Of a stretch of DNA of 64,000 nucleotides, positions 1 to 8,768 are shown piece after piece. The DNA is taken from contig NZ_CP009281.1 of assembly GCF_000758585.1 (NCBI RefSeq), positions 3,348,001-3,412,000 on the forward strand, read 5' to 3'. The DNA is from Paenibacillus sp. FSL R5-0345. Its GTDB lineage: Bacteria; Bacillota; Bacilli; Paenibacillales; Paenibacillaceae. Numbering within the stretch: position 1 is the stretch's first letter; each line of letters opens with the position of its first letter. Made by a program: the position numbers and the translations under genes. The notes beneath the pieces were generated by a model that was not told the DNA's origin, did not search any database, and was given only the letters and a program-made list of their open reading frames with translations.

Positions 1-192
1 CACCAGTTCATCGGCAAAATGATTATGGACAAGCTGCGGCATGATATTGTATTCGCATCCAAAGAAGACGGCCATGGACAAATGTATGATCTCGCTGTGG
101 TTACCGGTAATTACAAGGTTACTTTTATCGATATGATTGAATTTTATAGGAACCCTAGAGAAGGACGTAGCCATGACAGCGACATCGATTAA
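1..192 (+). CDS. 3' end of an unrecognised gene (partial)
   Basis: Frame 1 is open from the window edge for 63 codons and stops with TAA at 190-192. The visible tail includes DKLRHDIVFASKEDGHGQMY and ends in a charged stretch. I do not recognise the family. Its last 20 bases overlap the start of the next gene, so the two are probably translationally coupled and in one operon. The 5' part lies outside the window, so length and function cannot be judged. Confidence 0.5.
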   Translation, partial: HQFIGKMIMDKLRHDIVFASKEDGHGQMYDLAVVTGNYKVTFIDMIEFYRNPREGRSHDSDID

Positions 193-1123
193 ACTTAGCG
201 TATTGGATCTCGTGCCTGTATTTGATAATGTGGATCCAAGTTTTGCGTTGGGACAAGCAGTGAACCTGGCTCAAACAGCTGAAAGACTGGGATATACCCG
301 GTATTGGGTTGCCGAACATCATGATATGCCGGGCTTAGCGTGTACAGCGACAGAAGTGCTTTTATCGCATATTGGAGCGAAAACACAGCATATCCGCCTC
401 GGCTCGGGAGCGTTATTGCTGCCACACTATAAGCCGCTAAAGGTGGTAGAGTCTTTTCATTTGCTGGCCAGTTTGTATCCGGGGCGCATCGACCTTGGGT
501 TGGGCCGGGCTCCAGGTGGTGCTGCTGAAGTTAGCTTAGCGCTTAGCGGGAATTTTCTCGAAAATGTCTGGAAAATGCCGGAGCTGCTTAAGGGAGTCAC
601 CGAGTTATTACAGGGGAACTATTCCTATGAAGGACGTCAGATAACCGCCCGCCCGATCCCGCCTGAATCACCTGAGTTGTGGCTGCTAGGTACGAACAAG
701 AAGAGTGCGGCATATGCTGCTGAGTTTGGAGCAGGCTATGTGTTTGGACAATTCATGAGCGATGTACCTGGGGAGGAGATTTTACAGGCTTATCGAGAAG
801 CTTTTGCTCCTACTTCAAATTCATCTGTTCCGCGGGCAATTGTTGCTGTTGGCGTGATTTGCGCCGAGACAGAGGAGGAGGCAGAACGACTTGCCTCATC
901 GGGTATGACATTGTTCCAACAAGAAGGTTCAGCCGAAGATAGGTCCAAGCTCTTGGATCGTAAGCTGCTGATAGGTTCACCTGAAAGTATTAAAGAAAAA
1001 CTGGAACACTTATCTCGTTTGTATGGAATTGATGAATTTATTATCGTTACTATGATTCCAGACTATGAGAAACGGCTGCATTCGTTTGAGCTGCTTGCCC
1101 GTGCTTGCTTGACCGCTAACTAA
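173..1123 (+). CDS. LLM-class flavin-dependent oxidoreductase (luciferase-like)
   Basis: The protein has about 317 residues and the TIM-barrel pattern of bacterial luciferase-like FMN-dependent monooxygenases. The N-terminus is followed by RYWVAEHHDM (the EHH signature), an RLGSGALLLPHY block and the glycine-rich GRIDLGLGRAPGG. This resembles the MsnO8-like subgroup that also includes the protein at 44317. Such enzymes use reduced flavin and oxygen on a small substrate, which cannot be predicted here. I chose the ATG at 173 because AGAAGGA lies 8-9 bases upstream. An in-frame ATG at 137 has no clear ribosome-binding site. A terminator follows at 1184. Confidence 0.85.
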   Translation: MTATSIKLSVLDLVPVFDNVDPSFALGQAVNLAQTAERLGYTRYWVAEHHDMPGLACTATEVLLSHIGAKTQHIRLGSGALLLPHYKPLKVVESFHLLASLYPGRIDLGLGRAPGGAAEVSLALSGNFLENVWKMPELLKGVTELLQGNYSYEGRQITARPIPPESPELWLLGTNKKSAAYAAEFGAGYVFGQFMSDVPGEEILQAYREAFAPTSNSSVPRAIVAVGVICAETEEEAERLASSGMTLFQQEGSAEDRSKLLDRKLLIGSPESIKEKLEHLSRLYGIDEFIIVTMIPDYEKRLHSFELLARACLTAN

Positions 1124-1183
1124 TGAATAAGTAAGAGATCTTCTTCTTGCTATGCTAACGGGAAACTAGTGATATATCATGAG

Positions 1184-1208
1184 AGGGCTGCCGAGAGGTA
1201 GCCCTTTG
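1184..1208 (+). terminator. Rho-independent terminator after the LLM oxidoreductase
   Basis: AGGGCTGCC and GGTAGCCCT form a 9-bp stem (one G-U pair) with a GAGA tetraloop, followed by TTT. It separates the flavin oxidoreductase from the AraC gene. Confidence 0.7.
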
Positions 1209-1241
1209 ATCATTCGATTATGCTAAAGGAGGTACATATAG

Positions 1242-2270
1242 ATGTTGTCTCATACTTCTGACTCCATTAAAATCCCTCCCGGATTTTGGACAGGATTAAT
1301 TCAATTAGGGATAACCGCCCAAGATATAGCCAGTAAAGCAAGTCTTCCGCTGAGCCTTATCACAGAGTCAGAAGTCACCACAGCCCAATATTTCGCTATC
1401 TGGCAGGCATATTCGGATCTCATTGGAGATACTGCTGAAGGAATCATCAAGTTAGCAACAGTTTTTGAAACCACACAATATCCGCCGACTGTCTTAGCCA
1501 CTTATCATGCTAAAGATTATCGCGACGCTCTAAACCGAATGGTGCGCTATAAACGAATGTGCCCTCCAGAAAGCTTGCATATCATCGAGGAGGGAGAGTT
1601 GTGTACAATCGAATTAAATTGGCAGCATCCCGAGTATTCCGGTCCATCTCTGCTGCTTGGCCTTACTCTGGCGTTTTTACTGGAGCTTGGGCGGCGGGGA
1701 ACTGGTATACCTATAACAGCACAGTTTGTAGAATTTTCACAACCCATAGGGAATTTACAGGTTCTTGAAGCTTATTTCGGCTGTCGAATTCAGATCGGTG
1801 CTGAGACTAACCGCTTAACACTACGACGAAGTGATTTGGAGCTGCCCTTTATCTCGTATAACGAAGAGTTACTAGAGATTCTGACTGCCGTTTTAGATCG
1901 GACACTTACTGAACAACAGAGCAGTCACTCAATAACTGAAAGGGTCAAATGGATTATGAAACGTTGCCTTAGCGGAGGTCAACCCGAGATTCAAACCGTT
2001 GCTAAAGAGCTAAGGATGAGTGCTCGTACCTTACAGCGGAGGCTTACTGGAGAAAATACGAGCTTCAAGCAGTTACTGACAGAAGCTAGACATGAGCAGG
2101 CGCGAGCGTATTTAGCAGATCCTTCCCTTGATGTTAAAGAGGTGGCTTTCTTGATCGGATATGTAGATCAGAACTCGTTCTACCGTGCCTTCCGACTTTG
2201 GGAAGGAGATACTCCTTCAAATTGGCGTGTTAAACAAGAAGTTTGGCGCAAGACACTAGTTACTGAATAA
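1242..2270 (+). CDS. AraC-family transcriptional regulator (OruR/ArgR-like)
   Basis: The protein has 342 residues. Residues 1-200 look like the 'arabinose-binding domain of AraC-type regulator' seen in OruR-like proteins. The C-terminal 100 residues carry the two helix-turn-helix motifs, with VAKELRMSARTLQRRL for the first and the AraC signature VAFLIGYVDQNSFYRAFRLW near residues 300-320. The start has a strong AAAGGAGG 10 bases upstream. It lies between terminators and reads toward the short-chain dehydrogenase at 2361, about 90 bases downstream. Control of that gene is possible but not shown. Confidence 0.88.
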   Translation: MLSHTSDSIKIPPGFWTGLIQLGITAQDIASKASLPLSLITESEVTTAQYFAIWQAYSDLIGDTAEGIIKLATVFETTQYPPTVLATYHAKDYRDALNRMVRYKRMCPPESLHIIEEGELCTIELNWQHPEYSGPSLLLGLTLAFLLELGRRGTGIPITAQFVEFSQPIGNLQVLEAYFGCRIQIGAETNRLTLRRSDLELPFISYNEELLEILTAVLDRTLTEQQSSHSITERVKWIMKRCLSGGQPEIQTVAKELRMSARTLQRRLTGENTSFKQLLTEARHEQARAYLADPSLDVKEVAFLIGYVDQNSFYRAFRLWEGDTPSNWRVKQEVWRKTLVTE

Positions 2271-2360
2271 TCCCGGGAAGATAGTATAAATACTAGCCGG
2301 TGCACAGAACTGTTCTTGAGAAACTACTAATAAGCGCCGTATTAAAAGGAGAAATGAAAT

Positions 2361-3155
2361 ATGGATATGGGATTAAACAATAAGACAGCCTTAATTACAG
2401 GATCTACGAAAGGTATTGGTAAAGCCATCGCCTTTGAACTTGCCAACGAAGGTGTTAATGTACTCATAAATGGTCGGAACTATGAAAAGGTAGAACAAAC
2501 TGTAAATGAAATTAAATCGAAATTCCCGGCAACTTCTCCGCAGAATGCTACTGCCGATATTGTCGATATGGAGCAAAGAGAAGCTTTATTTGATAAATAC
2601 CCCAATATCGATATTTTAGTTAATAATATGGGGATTTATGAAATTATGAGCTATGAGGACGTTGACGATGAAATATTTGAAAAATACATCCGTACAAATG
2701 TTCTTGCTGCAAATGGGTTAACAAAATTTTATTTACCCAAAATGTTAAACAACAATTATGGCCGAGTGATCTTCATCGCCAGTGAAGAAGCAATAATGCC
2801 CTCAGCGCAAATGCCACAGTATGCAATGACAAAATCAATGCTATTATCTTTGTCAAAAAGCTTATCTAAATTAACAATAGGAACAGAAGTTACAGTCAAT
2901 ACTATCATGCCAGGACCAACACTCTCTGAAAATGTGCAGCAAATCATTGATGGGATGTACTCAGATGAAGAGTTAACTTTTTCAGAGAAAGAGAAAAAAT
3001 TCATGACTACAAACTTACCGCAATCTGAAATACAGCGATTTATTAAACCTTCTGAAATTGGCAGACTAGCAACATTTGTATGTAGTCCCTATGCCACTGC
3101 ATTTAAAGGTTCTTCGATCCGTATGGATGGGGGCATGGTACCAACTATTTTCTAA
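2361..3155 (+). CDS. Short-chain dehydrogenase/reductase (SDR)
   Basis: The protein has 264 residues, typical for classical SDRs. It has the NAD(P)-binding TGSTKGIGKAIA near residue 13, NNMG in place of the usual NNAG near residue 89, a catalytic Ser in IASEEA, and YAMTK with the catalytic Tyr and Lys near residue 153. A C-terminal GSSIRMDGGMV matches the substrate-loop/NAD end. The second residue of NNMG is a common variant. The start has AAAAGGAG 9-10 bases upstream. Its base composition is more AT-rich than that of the preceding gene. The substrate is unknown. Confidence 0.9.
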   Translation: MDMGLNNKTALITGSTKGIGKAIAFELANEGVNVLINGRNYEKVEQTVNEIKSKFPATSPQNATADIVDMEQREALFDKYPNIDILVNNMGIYEIMSYEDVDDEIFEKYIRTNVLAANGLTKFYLPKMLNNNYGRVIFIASEEAIMPSAQMPQYAMTKSMLLSLSKSLSKLTIGTEVTVNTIMPGPTLSENVQQIIDGMYSDEELTFSEKEKKFMTTNLPQSEIQRFIKPSEIGRLATFVCSPYATAFKGSSIRMDGGMVPTIF

Positions 3156-3170
3156 ATGCACATATCGTAC

Positions 3171-3204
3171 GAAAAAAGCCACTCCTTAAGGAATGGCTTT
3201 TTCA
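3171..3204. terminator. Bidirectional terminator
   Basis: AAGCCACTCC and GGAATGGCTT pair around a TTAA loop, with A and T runs on both sides. It lies between two convergent genes, the SDR (+) and the hybrid kinase (-), and can serve both. Confidence 0.8.
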
Positions 3205-3213
3205 TTTGATAAG

Positions 3214-6200
3214 TTATTCGCCAACCTCCGGTATAACAAAGGATACCAAAGTGCCTTCTCCTTGGTTGCTCTGAATCGAAAGGCCCTGACCATACAATTG
3301 CATCAGTCTTCGATGGGTATTAGCCAATCCGATGCCACTTTTAGCTTTCATGGTCGGTTCCAGCAACAACGCGAGCGTTCTATGATCCATACCTTGCCCA
3401 TTATCCTCCACTTCGATTTTTACAGCATTGTTCAGACGTGTGATCCGAATATAAACGGTACCACCCTGTTGACGCCTTAGCAGACCATGCTTAACAGCAT
3501 TTTCTACTAAGGGTTGGATGGACAGGGGAGGTAACAGGATATCAATGTCCGGATCTACCTGCCAAACAACGGATATTCGTTCTGCAAATCGCGTTTGTTC
3601 AATATACAAATAAGATTCTACCAGCTCTAGTTCATGAGAGAGGTTCACAAGTTCTCCGATATTTAAAAAGTCAAAGCTGATTCGCAAAAAGGAAGTAAAA
3701 GCAGTAATGAGCTCTTGCATCTTTTTAGTATCCATATCACTGAGTGCCGCAATTGAGTTCAACGTATTGAACAAAAAATGGGGTTGAATCTGTGCCTGTA
3801 GATAAGCTGCTTCAATACGCAACCTTTCATTAAAGGATATTTTCATCGCTGTTAAGGCCCGAATGCGATATTTGAGTTCTACTGCATCCACAGGCTTGGT
3901 AACATAATCATTGGCACCGGAGTAGAATCCAGTGTAAATATCTTCAGGTTGACTGCGGGCAGTCAGTAATAGTATAGGGAGTTCGTATAATGAATAACGA
4001 GCGCGAACCTTTTGCGTTAATTCATATCCTGACATATGCGGCATCATTACATCACTGATAAGCAAATCCCAACTCTTTTTATCTAACCAATCCAGTGCCT
4101 CGTGGGCTGAGTTCACTGTCGTAATGAGATAAGGCTCATTTTCGAGAATCCCCTTTAGTACATTCAGATTAACAGGATCATCATCTACCACCAAAAGATT
4201 TACTTTTGCATCTGTAAGGAGCGGCGGGATTTTTTCTGCGTGATGATTGGATTGCTCGGAAATCCCCCAGTCAGCCATCTGCTTATAAATCTCATCTGCT
4301 GTATACGTCGTTATAGGTTCAGCCTCTCTTACTATCTGGTCGCTATATGAACCAGCAAGGGGAAGAGAAAAACTGAAAGTTGAACCTTTGCCTGGCTCAG
4401 ATTGTATGCGCAGGCTACTACCATGTAGTTCGACCAACTGCCTACTTATGCTTAATCCCAGCCCAATCCCACGTCCGTCATTTATTCCGTGAGGACCTTG
4501 CTCATATGGGAGGAATACACGATCCATAGTTTCTTTGGTCATGCCTACCCCGGTATCTGTCACATAGATAAAGACTTGACCGTCTTTTTCCTCAGCTGAC
4601 ACTGAAACAAGTCCTACTTCGGTGTATTTGAGCGCGTTGTGGACTAGATTTAGTAGTACTTGTACCACTCTTTTCTCATCCGCAAGAACAGGTGGCATAG
4701 ATTCTGGAATGCTCATGGATAACTGTACGGGTTTGCCTTCAATCATATATTGCAGCATGCTAATGACTCCGGGGACCACCGATTGAACTGAAATAGGCTC
4801 CTGTTTTAAAATAACTCGATGCTCCTGAAGACGGACAACATCCAGTAAGTCGCCAAGCATATGTGACATACGGCGGCTGATAGTAATCAGCAGCTCCATA
4901 TCCTGTCGGCTACTCTCGTAGAGTCTATCCTTTTCCTTCGTTACTATATTTTGCGCGATATTCATAATCCCATGAAGCGGTGTTCTTAGCTCGTGAGAAG
5001 TATTGGCGAGAAACTGATCTTTAAGTTTGTCTGCTTTTTTCAGCTGCTCATTTAGCTCCATGTTCTCTTTGGCATTCTGGAAATACTTTTTAAACCAATA
5101 AGCTGAGAAACCCACGATGGCAGCAATAATATCCAAAGGATAGTAGACTATCGAATAGTGTCCTTTACTATCCCACAAATTCCATAACAAATTAGAAATG
5201 ATCGCCGCACCTGATAACAGCAGAAAAACAACATCCTTATCATCTTGTTTTTTGAACAATAAGCGAATCAAGCTATAAATCAACCAGATGAAGGGAATAT
5301 ACTGAAACACCTGAATGATTCCCCAATGAATCGATGTACTGACCAGATAAGCAGGAACGATAAATATAAATAAGGTATAAAGAAATAGACACCCAGTGTA
5401 AGCACGTAACCACTTGTTGCCTTCAGCCCCTGAGGTGAATTTCCTGAAAACAAGCAGAATAAAAAGGTTTTGCCATAAGAAAGCGATTAAACGGATTTTT
5501 AATGACCAAGTGTAATTAATCGGCAGCAATGAAAGAACTAAGTTGTCGTTTCGGGCTAAAAGGATTACGGCTACAGATAATGTCATTAACCCTACAAGAA
5601 AGAGAGCACGTTCTTTAGGGTTAAATAAGTATAGAATATAGGCATATAGCCCATGCAGCAGCAGGATGATTGCAGTAAGCATTTGAAATCCGACGGTATA
5701 AAAATTTGTCCGGTTAACCACTTCCTGAGAGCCAAAGAAAATAGGCCCGCTTATACCACCTTTATAGGGATGATCAAAGTTTGCTACATGAATAAGAACA
5801 TCTATTACTGCCGTGTCTTTTGAAAAATAAGATGCTGTAAATGTGGTGGTTTTTGGTACATATGTATCGGCATTAAGAGCAATTTTCCCATTATTAAGAA
5901 TAGGGGCGCCGTTAATTTCCACACTAGAGGCGGAATAAATTTGTTTGATCCACAATGCGACAGGCTGCTGAAGTGGATCTACTAAAATGCGCAGACGGTA
6001 AGTACCATATCCATATGAAGAATTGTACTCGCTTCCTAGGGCTTGGCTCCAATTCCCAGGAACTTTAAGATATTGGGGCAGTTTTGGGATCGTAGAAGAC
6101 TTGGACGAAACGAATTGCGAAGGATAGAAGCCCCATTCACCATCTAGTCTGATTAGGCTAGCTTTCTTCAGATCCTGCCCCCGTAAATCTAGTACCCCAT

Positions 6201-6324
6201 TGCTAATTACAGGAACATTGTCAGAAACCTTAAAAAAACTAATCCAAATGCAGCGTATGCCAAAGAGAATGCTGATAAAAAGTAGAATGATAGCCAGCTT
6301 ATGTAGGATAGTATTATTTTTCAT
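3214..6324 (-). CDS. Hybrid sensor histidine kinase with two kinase modules
   Basis: The protein has 1036 residues. Order seen: one N-terminal membrane helix (about 10-28); an extracellular jelly-roll-like region (about 45-205); a seven-helix membrane block (about 208-410) of the 7TMR-DISM type; a HisKA domain with LANTSHELRTPLHG (phospho-His near 446); a HATPase domain with GRGIGLGLSISRQLV; a receiver domain with LLISDVMMPHMSG (Asp near 758) and KP near 810; then a second, LytS/YesM-type kinase with QIQPHFLFNTLNS (His near 848), VENAVKHGLL and GIGLANTHRRL. The signal and the downstream regulator are unknown, since no response-regulator gene is next to it. A bidirectional terminator follows the stop. 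Confidence 0.9.
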   Translation of the reverse strand: MKNNTILHKLAIILLFISILFGIRCIWISFFKVSDNVPVISNGVLDLRGQDLKKASLIRLDGEWGFYPSQFVSSKSSTIPKLPQYLKVPGNWSQALGSEYNSSYGYGTYRLRILVDPLQQPVALWIKQIYSASSVEINGAPILNNGKIALNADTYVPKTTTFTASYFSKDTAVIDVLIHVANFDHPYKGGISGPIFFGSQEVVNRTNFYTVGFQMLTAIILLLHGLYAYILYLFNPKERALFLVGLMTLSVAVILLARNDNLVLSLLPINYTWSLKIRLIAFLWQNLFILLVFRKFTSGAEGNKWLRAYTGCLFLYTLFIFIVPAYLVSTSIHWGIIQVFQYIPFIWLIYSLIRLLFKKQDDKDVVFLLLSGAAIISNLLWNLWDSKGHYSIVYYPLDIIAAIVGFSAYWFKKYFQNAKENMELNEQLKKADKLKDQFLANTSHELRTPLHGIMNIAQNIVTKEKDRLYESSRQDMELLITISRRMSHMLGDLLDVVRLQEHRVILKQEPISVQSVVPGVISMLQYMIEGKPVQLSMSIPESMPPVLADEKRVVQVLLNLVHNALKYTEVGLVSVSAEEKDGQVFIYVTDTGVGMTKETMDRVFLPYEQGPHGINDGRGIGLGLSISRQLVELHGSSLRIQSEPGKGSTFSFSLPLAGSYSDQIVREAEPITTYTADEIYKQMADWGISEQSNHHAEKIPPLLTDAKVNLLVVDDDPVNLNVLKGILENEPYLITTVNSAHEALDWLDKKSWDLLISDVMMPHMSGYELTQKVRARYSLYELPILLLTARSQPEDIYTGFYSGANDYVTKPVDAVELKYRIRALTAMKISFNERLRIEAAYLQAQIQPHFLFNTLNSIAALSDMDTKKMQELITAFTSFLRISFDFLNIGELVNLSHELELVESYLYIEQTRFAERISVVWQVDPDIDILLPPLSIQPLVENAVKHGLLRRQQGGTVYIRITRLNNAVKIEVEDNGQGMDHRTLALLLEPTMKAKSGIGLANTHRRLMQLYGQGLSIQSNQGEGTLVSFVIPEVGE

Positions 6325-6545
6325 GTGAATATTATAGCAAATAATTCTAATCTAGAATCTAAAAAGGAGATTATTTATATAAGATAAGCAAATGTCAACA
6401 ATGATCTTAACGGCCAGTATAGTTATAATTGATCTTTATAACCAATAACTTGTAAATATTGTTATTATTAGAGAGGGAGTTTTCAATGCTAAGAGGTCAA
6501 ATATCTGCAATAGGTAATGCACTGAAATGAAAAGGAATGAACCAA
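6325..6545. promoter_or_regulatory. Divergent intergenic region, sensor kinase and phosphotransferase
   Basis: About 220 bases of AT-rich DNA between two divergent genes. It must carry both promoters, but I cannot single out a convincing pair of -35/-10 boxes. No repeat or RNA gene was recognised. Confidence 0.35.
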
Positions 6546-7346
6546 ATGCCTAAGGAAGAAGTGTTAAAAGGCGGTAATGTAAATCATATTGTCCGTATGG
6601 CGAACACTGTTCGCCGCCCTACGGGTTATTGGAGTCCGAATGTTCATGAACTACTCAAACATTTGGAACAACAGGGCTATGAGGGAGCACCAAAATTTCT
6701 CGGGATCGATGATTCCGGTCGTGAAATATTGACATTTATTTCCGGAGAAGTTCCAGGGGATAATTATCCGATACTTGAACCGTATATGTGGTCGGACGAA
6801 ACGCTTGTGGGTTTGGCACATCTTATGCGTCGTTTCCATGATGCGACTACAGTGTTTAGGCCCAATACGGAGGACAGATGGCAGCTTAGCTATGCCGACG
6901 ATGCCGAACACGAAGTGATCTGTCATAATGACGCAGCGTTGTATAATATTGTTTTTCAAAAAGAGGCTCCTGTGGCGCTGATTGACTTTGACATGGCAGG
7001 CCCAGGTCCGCGTATATGGGACATTGCGTACACCTTGTACACATCTGTTCCACTTGCGAGTTTCGCACCGGACCATACTTCTGGAACCACAGTAGCATAC
7101 CAATATGAAATACATGCCGTAGAGCGACGTCGGCGAATTCATTTGTTTTTTGAAGCTTATGGAATTCCCGTCCCAAATAATCTGCGACAGTGGATTATAC
7201 AACGTTTGATAGTACTGTGTGATACATTGAGAAATGGTGCTGCTGATGGGAATCCTGCCTTTCAGAAAATGGTAGACGAGGGTCACTTGGCCCACTATGA
7301 AAGTGAGATTCGGTTTGTAACAGATCATTTCGAAGATTGGATATAA
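6546..7346 (+). CDS. Phosphotransferase of the aminoglycoside/choline kinase family
   Basis: About 266 residues with a kinase-like fold. The catalytic loop VICHNDAALYNIVF (HNDxxxxN) sits near residue 122 and the metal-binding segment ALIDFDMAGPGPRIWDIAY near residue 143. These are the hallmarks of the APH family, which includes small-molecule kinases and many enzymes of unknown substrate; resistance cannot be inferred. I place the start at the ATG at 6546, because AAAAGGA ends 9 bases before it. The in-frame ATG at 6537 directly touches that ribosome-binding site. Confidence 0.82.
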   Translation: MPKEEVLKGGNVNHIVRMANTVRRPTGYWSPNVHELLKHLEQQGYEGAPKFLGIDDSGREILTFISGEVPGDNYPILEPYMWSDETLVGLAHLMRRFHDATTVFRPNTEDRWQLSYADDAEHEVICHNDAALYNIVFQKEAPVALIDFDMAGPGPRIWDIAYTLYTSVPLASFAPDHTSGTTVAYQYEIHAVERRRRIHLFFEAYGIPVPNNLRQWIIQRLIVLCDTLRNGAADGNPAFQKMVDEGHLAHYESEIRFVTDHFEDWI

Positions 7347-7422
7347 AAATCGGATATTCCGCTCATGGACAGGATCATTGAATAAAATTAAAAAAGTATA
7401 CCATTAGAATTGAGGTCTGAGA

Positions 7423-7776
7423 ATGAGTGTAAAACGAATTGTCACAAATATTAAAACGCAGAATGTTTCGGCAGCAAAAAGCTTTTACCAGGACGTACTC
7501 GAGCTTGATTTATTGATGGATCATGGTTGGATTGAAACATACGGCTTACCCGGAAAGGAAAACATTCAAATAAGCTTTGCCTCACAAGGCGGCTCCAATA
7601 CGCCTACTCCTGATCTATCGATTGAAGTTGATGATGTCGATGTGGTGTTTGAAAGAATGAAAAGTGCTGGATATAAGATAGAATATGGACCTGTTGATGA
7701 GCCTTGGGGAGTTCGGCGATTCTATGTCCGCGATCCATTTGGCAAACTTATCAATATCCTTGCTCATGGACATTAG
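7423..7776 (+). CDS. VOC-family (glyoxalase/bleomycin-resistance-like) protein
   Basis: A 117-residue protein with the paired beta-alpha-beta-beta-beta modules of the vicinal oxygen chelate superfamily. It begins VKRIVTNIKTQNVSAAKSFY and ends with RRFYVRDPFGKLINILAH, where DPFGK/NIL marks the last metal-ligand strand. Members include glyoxalases, dioxygenases and drug-binding proteins; the ligand is unknown. A GAGG-type ribosome-binding site precedes the ATG. It is followed by a strong terminator. Confidence 0.85.
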   Translation: MSVKRIVTNIKTQNVSAAKSFYQDVLELDLLMDHGWIETYGLPGKENIQISFASQGGSNTPTPDLSIEVDDVDVVFERMKSAGYKIEYGPVDEPWGVRRFYVRDPFGKLINILAHGH

Positions 7777-7825
7777 ATAAGCAGTCACGGCGTGCATAAA
7801 TCTAGATTGTTAATCTAACAGAATC

Positions 7826-7857
7826 AACTCCGTCCTTTAAGGGACGGAGTTTTTTGC
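7826..7857 (+). terminator. Rho-independent terminator after the VOC gene
   Basis: AACTCCGTCC and GGGACGGAGTT form a GC-rich stem around TTTAA, followed by a run of six T. Confidence 0.85.
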
Positions 7858-7913
7858 GTACTTATAAATGATTTTAAGGAAGCATGATTATGTCCCTCAA
7901 AAAACTAGCTTCC

Positions 7914-8633
7914 TCAATAGTATTTCACATATTTCATAAGGTCAGCGATCCCTAAAAACTGCTTTATTAATTGGCTATTTAATTTTTGAAGCGCAAGCTC
8001 GAAGGATATTTCAACTTTTTTATAGTTTTGTGTCTCTATTTCTTTCAGGAGTTGTTTCATGTTCTCGATATAATACACGGTCTTCCTTAAACTGCTGATC
8101 AGTATAATCTTTCTTAATTCCGTTAGAGTATAGAGCCTATAGCCGTTGTCTTTGTTTCTGTTAGAAGTAATAAGGCCTTCTTGTTCCCAATGTCGAATGG
8201 CTGAAGGCTTAACGCCTGCCATTTGTGCAACCTCACCAATTGTCATTGCATTTGTTACCTCTAAATCTTTGTATTTTGATAAATCTGCGTTTCGGAACAT
8301 GCGTAACACTTCCTCTAACCTAAGCTTTTCTAATTGTGTATTATGCTGTTCTTGATTGATTGTCCAAAGTGCATGTTCAATTTGCCCGGCTTTAATCTTT
8401 CTCATCACATCGTACACCACTGGAATCTCATATCCTTGCAAAAGGGCACGAATCGTTATAAAAGCTTGAACATGGATGGATGTGTAACATCTGCGATTGC
8501 TAGCAGTCCTCGGGACATCGGGAACTAAGTCTTGATCTTCGTATCTTCTTAACGTAGTAGTACTTACATTTAATTTCTTAGCTATCATTGTAGGTGTGTA
8601 AATATCATCCATAGTCGCTATCGCCCCATACAT
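7914..8633 (-). CDS. Tandem MerR-type transcriptional regulator
   Basis: The 239-residue protein holds two MerR-like winged-helix motifs. The first is near residues 14-50 (TPTMIAKKLNVSTTTLRRYE, then a NRRCYT wing). The second is near residues 130-165 (TIGEVAQMAGVKPSAIRHWE, EGLI, then a GYRLYT wing). A normal MerR protein has one such domain plus a coiled-coil dimer helix. Here a helical linker (about 75-125) separates them and a further helical tail follows. An alternative start lies 7 codons in (ATG at 8612). It is divergent from the alpha/beta hydrolase gene at 8769, its most likely target besides itself. Confidence 0.82.
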   Translation of the reverse strand: MYGAIATMDDIYTPTMIAKKLNVSTTTLRRYEDQDLVPDVPRTASNRRCYTSIHVQAFITIRALLQGYEIPVVYDVMRKIKAGQIEHALWTINQEQHNTQLEKLRLEEVLRMFRNADLSKYKDLEVTNAMTIGEVAQMAGVKPSAIRHWEQEGLITSNRNKDNGYRLYTLTELRKIILISSLRKTVYYIENMKQLLKEIETQNYKKVEISFELALQKLNSQLIKQFLGIADLMKYVKYY

Positions 8634-8768
8634 TAAAGTAAAACCTTCAAGTGCTACAACAATATTAAATCTAATTTATCAAGATATATCAAGGCTTAGA
8701 ATGGGATAAACCGAAAGATTGCATGAATGTTATATGATATTTTTATAAAACAGTAAGGAGAGGATTGT

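Noticed and set aside
6651..7328. A 225-codon minus-strand frame opposite the phosphotransferase
   Set aside because: The plus strand has clear family motifs; the minus frame has no start signal or recognisable domain.
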